Positions 58,682 through 64,000 of a DNA stretch of 64,000 bases are shown piece by piece. This DNA is from Rhodococcus sp. P-2 (GTDB taxonomy: Bacteria; Actinomycetota; Actinomycetes; Mycobacteriales; Mycobacteriaceae). The notes beneath the pieces were generated by a model that worked only from the letters and a program-made list of their open reading frames with translations, was not told where the DNA came from and ran no database searches. Each line of letters starts with the position of its first letter. Within the stretch, counting starts at the first letter, position 1. The DNA lies in contig NZ_CP066779.1 of the NCBI RefSeq assembly GCF_016598535.1, positions 2,542,001 to 2,606,000 of the forward strand, written 5' to 3'. A program made the position numbers and the translations under genes.

Positions 58682-59152
58682 ATGGAGCCCCTCGAACCGA
58701 TGCGCCCGGTGGGCGTCACCGAGGACACTCATACCTCGACGCCGATCTGGAAGTCGGCGCCGGTCACTCTGGGAACGGTGGGCGTATTTGCCTACGCCTT
58801 GATGTCCACGAGAACCGGCGTCGTCGAAGTTGCACTTGGCGCGGTGATCGCGATCGCCGGCGTCGCCCTCTACTTCATTTCAGTAATGCGCACGATCAGA
58901 GAAAACTCGGACAGCCGCGTACCCCTGCTCGGAACCCCACCCGTCTCGCCCCGTGACGTCGACCTGCTCGCCGGGGCCGGGATGCCCTTGATCATGGGCG
59001 GATCGTTGCTGGCCATACGAGCAGCGGGATGGACCTGGCCCTACCTCTACCTCGGACTGCTGGCCGTGATCATGGTCGCTGCCTATGTTCTTCCCGTCGT
59101 GCTGCACAACCGACGATTGCGGAAGCGAACTCACCGATCACGAACCCCGTGA
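58682..59152 (+). CDS. Small polytopic membrane protein
   Basis: A 156-residue protein with four hydrophobic helices (about residues 27-46, 48-68, 98-112, 117-140) and a basic C-terminus (NRRLRKRTHRSR). No family recognised. It is divergent from the LexA-family gene (108 bp between starts) and could be one of its targets. Confidence 0.55.
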   Translation: MEPLEPMRPVGVTEDTHTSTPIWKSAPVTLGTVGVFAYALMSTRTGVVEVALGAVIAIAGVALYFISVMRTIRENSDSRVPLLGTPPVSPRDVDLLAGAGMPLIMGGSLLAIRAAGWTWPYLYLGLLAVIMVAAYVLPVVLHNRRLRKRTHRSRTP

Positions 59153-59235
59153 CGCGATCGGGTACGCCGACGCAACATCGCCAGCCCATTCGCCGACGTT
59201 CGAGTGGTGCGACCGGCTCGCCTCAGTGAAGTCGG

Positions 59236-60735
59236 CTAGGCACTGGCGACCTTGCTGACAGGTTCGACCGGAATGTCGACCTTGCTGAACTGCAGCACAC
59301 CGTCTTCGATCTCGGCGTCGTGCATCAGCTTGCGGTCGCGGTAGTAATTGTTGACCACTTTCCACGCACCGCGGGCACCCTGACGCGGCATTTCTCCGTC
59401 GCCGCGCTGGATGTAGCCCGAGGTCAGAGCTCCGCCCATGAGAGATTCTTCGGCGAAGTCCTCAGGTTCGGCGTGAACCTCGAAAGTCGTGTAGTCGCGC
59501 TTACGCATGATCTCGAGTACGCGGCACAGATAGGACGCGGCCAGATCGGCCTTGAGCGTCCAGGATGCGTTGGTGTATCCGAGAATCATCAGGAAGTTCG
59601 GGATGTCGGAGTAGAGAACACTCTTGTAGGCGACTGTCTCGTTGAGCTTGACCGGCTCGCCGTCGATGCTCATGGTCGCCCCGCCCAGGATCTGTACGTT
59701 CAACCCCGTCGCCGAGACGATGATGTCGGCCTCGAGTTCGCGGCCCGACTCGGTCACGATGCCCTTCTCGGTGAAAGTCGCGATACGGTCCGTGACGATG
59801 TCGGCCTTGCCGCTCTTGAGCACCTTGAACAGGTCCCCGTTGGGAACCACGCACAGGCGCTGATCCCACGGGTTGTAGTTGGGGGTGAAGTGACGCAGGT
59901 CCACGTTCTTGCCGAGTTGCAAGCGGATCTGGGTGAGGAACAGCTTCTTGGCCAGCTTTGGATTGGTACGTGAGAGCTGAAAGCTGGCGCGTTGCAGTGC
60001 GATATTGCGGGCTCGACCGATCTTGTAAGCAATCTGGTCGGGAACGCGTGCGAGCTTGAGACCCTTGGCAACAGGGTCCTCGGACGGTAGCGCCTGGATC
60101 CACGTGGGCGAGCGCTGCAGCATGGTGACGTGGCCGGCCGTGGGAGCCATCGACGGGATCAGTGTGATCGCGGTGGCACCGGACCCGATCACCACTACCT
60201 TCTTGCCGCTGTAATCGAGATCTTCCGGCCAGTGCTGCGGGTGCACGATCTGACCGCGGAAATCGTCCTCACCGGGGAAGGTGGGGCGGTAACCCTTGTC
60301 GTAGTTGTAGTAACCACAGGCGCCGACGAGGACGTTCGCGGTCCACGTCTCGGTCGCACCCGTCGCCTCGATCAAGACGGTCACGGTCCACTGAGCCCTC
60401 GCGCGATCGAAGTCCATGGCCACGACCTTGCGGCCGAAGTTGATGTGGTCGGTGACGCCGTATTCCTTCGCGGTTTCCTCGACGTAGTCACGAATACTGG
60501 CGCCGTCCGCGAGCACCTTGGTGCCGATCCACGGACGGAAACCGAATCCGAAGGTGAGCATGTCGGAGTCCGAACGGATGCCGGGGTACTTGAACAGGTC
60601 CCAGGTGCCACCGATGTTCTCGCGGCGCTCGAGGATCGCGTAAGTGCTTCCGGTCTGCTCACGAATGAGGTGGCAAGCCGCGCCGATTCCGGACAAGCCA
60701 GCGCCGATGATCAGTACGTCGACATGCTGTGTCAT
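59236..60735 (-). CDS. Baeyer-Villiger-type flavin monooxygenase
   Basis: A 499-residue class B flavoprotein with FAD motif GAGLSGIGAACHL (residues 11-23), 'GGTWDLFKYPGIRSDSDMLTFGFGF', and the BVMO fingerprint F-x-G-x3-H-x3-W-(P/D) as FRGQIVHPQHWP near residue 160, followed by the NADPH motif GSGATAIT. The variant resembles EthA-like monooxygenases of mycobacteria and rhodococci, which oxygenate ketones, aldehydes or thioamides. Stands alone; no adjacent TetR regulator of the EthR type. Confidence 0.9.
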   Translation of the reverse strand: MTQHVDVLIIGAGLSGIGAACHLIREQTGSTYAILERRENIGGTWDLFKYPGIRSDSDMLTFGFGFRPWIGTKVLADGASIRDYVEETAKEYGVTDHINFGRKVVAMDFDRARAQWTVTVLIEATGATETWTANVLVGACGYYNYDKGYRPTFPGEDDFRGQIVHPQHWPEDLDYSGKKVVVIGSGATAITLIPSMAPTAGHVTMLQRSPTWIQALPSEDPVAKGLKLARVPDQIAYKIGRARNIALQRASFQLSRTNPKLAKKLFLTQIRLQLGKNVDLRHFTPNYNPWDQRLCVVPNGDLFKVLKSGKADIVTDRIATFTEKGIVTESGRELEADIIVSATGLNVQILGGATMSIDGEPVKLNETVAYKSVLYSDIPNFLMILGYTNASWTLKADLAASYLCRVLEIMRKRDYTTFEVHAEPEDFAEESLMGGALTSGYIQRGDGEMPRQGARGAWKVVNNYYRDRKLMHDAEIEDGVLQFSKVDIPVEPVSKVASA

Positions 60736-61170
60736 GAGGAAACTCGTTTCGTAGGTCGTCGCGAAGCTACATCTGGCGTCGGCAGTGGCCGAGAATCATC
60801 AACCGGTCCAGGCCGGATTCCCTAAGGTCAGCGCCAATCAACAGGGTATGTGCAACCGACGGTAACAGTCAATATCTCGACCAGGCTCGAGACAGAACGT
60901 CACGAATGGCGGCGCGCCTGCCGCATGGCAATTCGATCGAGACGGCTGAACGCCTCACGCCACCGAGGTGTCGTTCACACCGCCGACGAAATGCCCGACG
61001 GCTCGCCTACTCGAGATAGCCATCCCCAAACATTCATCGCTCCAACATAATTCGATAACCAAACGTGCGAGCTTCTCCAGGCGGACGGGCAACTGAGATA
61101 TCGCCGTTACCCTCGTGCGCATCAGATGGAGAGGTCACTGCGACCGCTGGCGCACTGACGAGACCACTCT
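60736..61170. other. Gene-poor intergenic stretch
   Basis: About 435 bases between the divergent BVMO and LuxR-type genes. I find no convincing small gene; the short frames here lack ribosome sites and family patterns. It should hold both promoters. Confidence 0.5.
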
Positions 61171-61191
61171 GAAACCAACGGTGTTGGTTTC
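61171..61191. promoter_or_regulatory. Perfect 9-bp dyad upstream of the LuxR-type gene
   Basis: GAAACCAAC-GGT-GTTGGTTTC, 50 bp before the LuxR-type start. Size and symmetry suit a dimeric regulator's operator; the binder is unknown. Confidence 0.6.
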
Positions 61192-61241
61192 GCGGCAAAG
61201 AGAACAGACCGGATTGGGCCTCCACCGGCGGTGTAGTCCCT

Positions 61242-61901
61242 ATGACACACTCCAGCACAGTCACCGTGTACACCACTCGTCGCGATCGAGGATTCGCCCA
61301 TGCAATCGCTGCCGGAATCAGCGACAGGGCTGATTCCGGGCCACACACCGCAGACATGAGTCTGTTGGAGAACCACACCAGCGAGCACGGTAGAGCGCTT
61401 GTTCTTCTACCACTCGGGGGCGTCGATTGGCAGGTGAAGGAGCTCTCCGCGCTCGAAGGATCGGTCCTGATCGGCGATCTCAGTGGCGGCCACTCCCTCA
61501 TTCGAGGGCTCGCGGCGGGCGCCCACACCGCGCTCAACTCGCAACTACCGTTCGCATCGCTACTCGATGAGCTGCAGGCCGCGCTCAACCCCAACTCCGC
61601 TCAGCCTGCGCACGACACTTCCTCTCTCGTACAACGCATCCGGTTGCGCGCCGAAGAATTCGCACGAATCAGCAGTCTCACCGATCGCGAATTCGAAATC
61701 ATGGGACTTCTCTACGGCGGTTCCAATGTCGACTCGATTGCTCGAACCGCCCACATTGCACCAACCACGGTTCGCGCCCACATCCGAAGCATCTTGCAGA
61801 AGCTGGGGGTGCACTCCCAGCTGGAGGCCTGCGGGATGCTCCGCCGCTCTGGTCACGACACACGCAGATACCCGTTGGAGCTTCGGATCGGACGCTTCTA
61901 G
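61242..61901 (+). CDS. LuxR-type (GerE) response regulator-like protein
   Basis: A 219-residue protein with C-terminal LuxR helix-turn-helix 'LTDREFEIMGLLYGGSNVDSIARTAHIAPTTVRAHIRSILQKLGVHSQLEA' (residues about 147-198). The N-terminal part resembles a receiver fold ('LLPLGGVDWQ...GSVLIGDLSGGHSLIRGLAAGAHTALNSQLPF') without the usual phospho-acceptor Asp, so it may be an orphan, atypical regulator. It lies upstream of the AfsA gene, and may control it. Confidence 0.75.
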   Translation: MTHSSTVTVYTTRRDRGFAHAIAAGISDRADSGPHTADMSLLENHTSEHGRALVLLPLGGVDWQVKELSALEGSVLIGDLSGGHSLIRGLAAGAHTALNSQLPFASLLDELQAALNPNSAQPAHDTSSLVQRIRLRAEEFARISSLTDREFEIMGLLYGGSNVDSIARTAHIAPTTVRAHIRSILQKLGVHSQLEACGMLRRSGHDTRRYPLELRIGRF

Positions 61902-61969
61902 CAGGAAGCACCCACAGACACACTCATTGAGATGGGTGCTCACTCTGATCGAACTCGACCTTCGCAAAG

Positions 61970-62012
61970 ATCGTCAATTTTGACGATTCGACGACGTGCC
62001 CGGACGTCGAAT
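61970..62012. promoter_or_regulatory. Two dyads upstream of afsA
   Basis: ATCGTCA-ATTT-TGACGAT (61970-61987) and ATTCGACG-N11-CGTCGAAT (61986-62012) lie 58-100 bp before the AfsA-like start. They could be sites for the butyrolactone receptor or the LuxR-type protein. Confidence 0.5.
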
Positions 62013-62069
62013 ATTAGGTCCTACACGACGCCGAAGACACGAGTGAACATCGAAAGGTGCATTCAATCA

Positions 62070-62957
62070 ATGGAATACACACGCACAGTGCCGCGACATC
62101 TCGTCCACAGACATGCGGTTGCCGAGGTTTTCCTGACGGACTACCGGATCGAATCGAACTCGGCGTACCAGGTTGCTGTGCAACTGCCGCTCTCGCACCG
62201 AATATTCGACGCATCGAGCGAGCAACACGATCCGCTCGGGGTGGCAGAAGCATTCCGGCAGGCAGTGGTGCTTCTGTGCCACACCCGATACGACATTCCA
62301 CTGCACTACAAGTTCCTCATGGAAACATTCAGCTTCGAGATGTTGGATGCACTCGACGTGCAACCAGTCGCGGAGCCGTTGAGTTTCTCGATGACAGTGG
62401 ACAACCTCACCCATCGCGACGGAGCGGTCTCGGGCGTCGAAATGACGGGGGTCCTCCGAGAGGGCGCCCGGCACGTCGCCGGATGCAAAGCTGTTGCGCG
62501 AGGAGTCAGCCCCGAGGGATACCGTCGCATTCGGCAAGGACGAGAAGACTACCGCCCGAGTCGGCGCATCCTTCCCACCGGAACCGCGGTGGTCGGTTCG
62601 GAGCGGGTCGGACGTTTAACCGATGGAGATGTGCTCATCAGCACTGATGCTGCTGGGCACACGATGTTCTGCACTCCCGATCCGCGCAACCACTCCCTTT
62701 TCGACCACCCCGTCGACCACATCCCGGGAATGATTCTTTTCGAGGCCGCTCGACAGGCGGTGCGGTACCGCACCGGCGCCCCAGCAACACGTATCGCCTC
62801 ACTCTCGGCGACCTTTCCGAGGTTCACCGAATGGGAAACGCCGTGCGAGGTGTCAACGACTCCACTCGACGCGTCGGGCCGTGTGCACCGAGTTCGGTTC
62901 ACTCAAGAACTGGAAACCACCGCGGAACTTGAACTTACAGTTGCGGACCAACTATGA
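62070..62957 (+). CDS. gblA: AfsA-like gamma-butyrolactone synthase
   Basis: A 295-residue protein with two AfsA hotdog repeats: 'TVPRHLVHRHAVAEVFLTDY' and 'LPLSHRIFDASSEQHDPLGVAEAFRQAVVLLCHTRYDIPLHYKF', then 'DHPVDHIPGMILFEAARQAVRY'. AfsA joins a beta-ketoacyl chain to dihydroxyacetone phosphate in making gamma-butyrolactone signals. ATG 62070 with AAAGG 12 bases ahead. It faces the receptor gene. The symbol follows the Rhodococcus gbl naming as I recall it. Confidence 0.8.
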   Translation: MEYTRTVPRHLVHRHAVAEVFLTDYRIESNSAYQVAVQLPLSHRIFDASSEQHDPLGVAEAFRQAVVLLCHTRYDIPLHYKFLMETFSFEMLDALDVQPVAEPLSFSMTVDNLTHRDGAVSGVEMTGVLREGARHVAGCKAVARGVSPEGYRRIRQGREDYRPSRRILPTGTAVVGSERVGRLTDGDVLISTDAAGHTMFCTPDPRNHSLFDHPVDHIPGMILFEAARQAVRYRTGAPATRIASLSATFPRFTEWETPCEVSTTPLDASGRVHRVRFTQELETTAELELTVADQL

Positions 62958-62995
62958 CAGGACACGGACACGCCCTTCTCGTAGCGTCGTTTACG

Positions 62996-63640
62996 TCAAA
63001 CGCTCGGAGGTTCCCACTCTCTCGGTGCAAGCGCGGCCAGTTGCATGACATGCGCCAACTTGTCCTCGCGGACAATCGTGGGCAACACCAAGTTCCACAT
63101 CTGACTCAACCGCTCGTACAGATCGGTTCTGCCCGTCAGCATTTCCGAGAGAATCTGCACTCCGGTGAACGACCCCACGACGAATCGAGCCAACGCGTCG
63201 ATGTCGGTGCCCGGGACGATATCGCCGGCTTCCGCCGCTTGGGTTGCCACCTGCTTGATGGCCTCGATCCAATCGAGGTACGGCTGTTCGATGGGACCTT
63301 GAATACTGCCGATCTCCATCGTCAACCGCATGCCACCTCGCGCGATGGGCTCCGTCACAAGCTGCCGAGCCATCTCCTGCGAAACGAGCACAAGGGTTTC
63401 GACCGCAATGTCGGAATGCGCAGCAACCCGTCGGGTCCCCTCCATCGCCATACCGTGCTGGGCAGCGATGACCGCGTGCGCAAGCTCCTCCTTCGACGCG
63501 AAATGAAAATACATCGCGCCCTTGGACACACCCCCGTGTTGCAAGATCGTGCCCAGACTGGCGGAGTACCCGAACTTCTCAAAACTCTTCGCAGCACCCA
63601 AAATGACAGCCTGGCGCGTGAGGACCGCACGCTCCTGCAT
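62996..63640 (-). CDS. gblR: ArpA/ScbR-like gamma-butyrolactone receptor
   Basis: A 214-residue TetR-fold repressor: 'RAVLTRQAVILGAAKSFEKFGYSASLGTILQHGGVSKGAMYFHFASKEELAHAVI' (residues 4-58), with the long HTH and 'YFHFASKEELA' typical of the ArpA/ScbR group, and 'GGMRLTMEIGSI' in the ligand domain. It should release DNA on binding a butyrolactone. It faces afsA and is divergent from the epimerase gene, which fits autoregulated signalling. Confidence 0.85.
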   Translation of the reverse strand: MQERAVLTRQAVILGAAKSFEKFGYSASLGTILQHGGVSKGAMYFHFASKEELAHAVIAAQHGMAMEGTRRVAAHSDIAVETLVLVSQEMARQLVTEPIARGGMRLTMEIGSIQGPIEQPYLDWIEAIKQVATQAAEAGDIVPGTDIDALARFVVGSFTGVQILSEMLTGRTDLYERLSQMWNLVLPTIVREDKLAHVMQLAALAPREWEPPSV

Positions 63641-63726
63641 GATCTACCCAGCTCTCGTTGCCGACGGAATGAATCTCAACGATACGTCGAAAGACCCGGC
63701 AGCAACGCTCCCGACACGGACACACC

Positions 63727-64000
63727 ATGACGACTCTGGTCCTCGGGGCCACTGGTTTCATCGGCTCGGCGGTGATGAACCAGCTGGTTTCCCGGGACGG
63801 AAACGCTGCGATCGGTTTCGTTCGCACGGACGGCGCGGCCAAACAACTCAGCCGCAACGGAATTGCCGCCACTATCGGCGACATCAACGAAAGCGTCTCT
63901 CTACGAGTTGCAATGAGCCAGGCGTCGACCGTCATCTGCTGCGTGTCGTACGTGGGCGACGACGAACAACAGTGTGTTCACGTCAACGAACACGGCATAC
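63727..64000 (+). CDS. NAD-epimerase/dehydratase-type protein (right edge, partial)
   Basis: The first 91 codons are visible from ATG 63727; the gene continues past the window. The Rossmann start 'TLVLGATGFIGSAVMNQL' (residues 3-20) marks an extended SDR. In Rhodococcus butyrolactone loci an epimerase-type enzyme lies beside the AfsA and receptor genes and probably carries out a later step in signal making. Its role here is inferred from position. Confidence 0.75.
   Translation, partial: MTTLVLGATGFIGSAVMNQLVSRDGNAAIGFVRTDGAAKQLSRNGIAATIGDINESVSLRVAMSQASTVICCVSYVGDDEQQCVHVNEHGI

Noticed and set aside
60850-61050. 66-codon frame in the BVMO/LuxR gap
   Set aside because: No ribosome site, Arg-rich, no recognisable pattern.
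1-64000. rRNA, tRNA, insertion sequences, phage or plasmid origin
   Set aside because: No conserved rRNA/tRNA segments, transposase or integrase frames, or long terminal repeats were seen.

Overview
The window looks like a chromosomal segment of a mycolic-acid actinobacterium, most likely Rhodococcus (erythropolis/qingshengii group). It is GC-rich and uses many GTG starts and tightly overlapping operons. It carries a KstD-like flavoprotein, LLM and PPOX F420-type enzymes, a Baeyer-Villiger-type monooxygenase, an IdeR-like box, and an AfsA/ArpA-type butyrolactone locus. No rRNA, tRNA, CRISPR array or insertion sequence was seen.

Layout. 0-5.5 kb: fatty-acid ligase, small conserved proteins, two tandem secreted paralogues and an SsuD-type sulfonate monooxygenase. 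5.6-12 kb: MHS-type transporter, TetR plus a KstD-like dehydrogenase, and a large arylsulfatase followed by a 45-residue His-rich small ORF. 12-18 kb: DUF2254 protein, APC permease, rubrerythrin-VIT1 fusion, monoacylglycerol-lipase-like hydrolase, DUF4232 lipoprotein. 18-20.4 kb: GntR-controlled ABC exporter. 20.5-24.8 kb: cobalamin riboswitch driving btuF-btuC-btuD and a metallo-beta-lactamase/CobU fusion.

24.8-34 kb is the most unusual part. An APC permease and an IclR regulator lie divergent from an operon mauE-mauD-mauA-(propeller lipoprotein)-multicopper oxidase-two cupredoxins-membrane protein. The MauA homologue keeps both tryptophans that form tryptophan tryptophylquinone (TTQ), the catalytic Asp/Tyr/Thr positions and the Cys framework of methylamine dehydrogenase light chain. 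No MauG-type di-haem protein is present, and a copper oxidase sits in the operon instead. My reading is a cell-surface TTQ amine dehydrogenase that may pass electrons through lipoprotein cupredoxins to a copper oxidase, with amine uptake by the neighbouring permease. Facing it (34-41.3 kb) is a reverse operon with a siderophore-binding lipoprotein, a paralogous multicopper oxidase, a paralogous cupredoxin, an IrtAB/YbtPQ-like ABC pair and a SanA-like protein, downstream of an IdeR-like box. A 15-bp perfect inverted repeat separates the two operons.

41-61 kb holds many small regulator/effector pairs, several with visible palindromic operators: a TetR-type dyad by the secretory lipase, MarR/FUSC, HxlR/thioesterase, and Rrf2/NmrA with a double operator. 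It also has a GGDEF protein, a MmyB-like regulator, an alcohol dehydrogenase, a DHA2 exporter with a decayed DUF2255 gene at its end, a cupin, and a LexA-family protein. 61-64 kb is a gamma-butyrolactone signalling locus: a LuxR-type regulator, AfsA homologue, ArpA/ScbR-like receptor and an NAD-epimerase that runs off the right edge.
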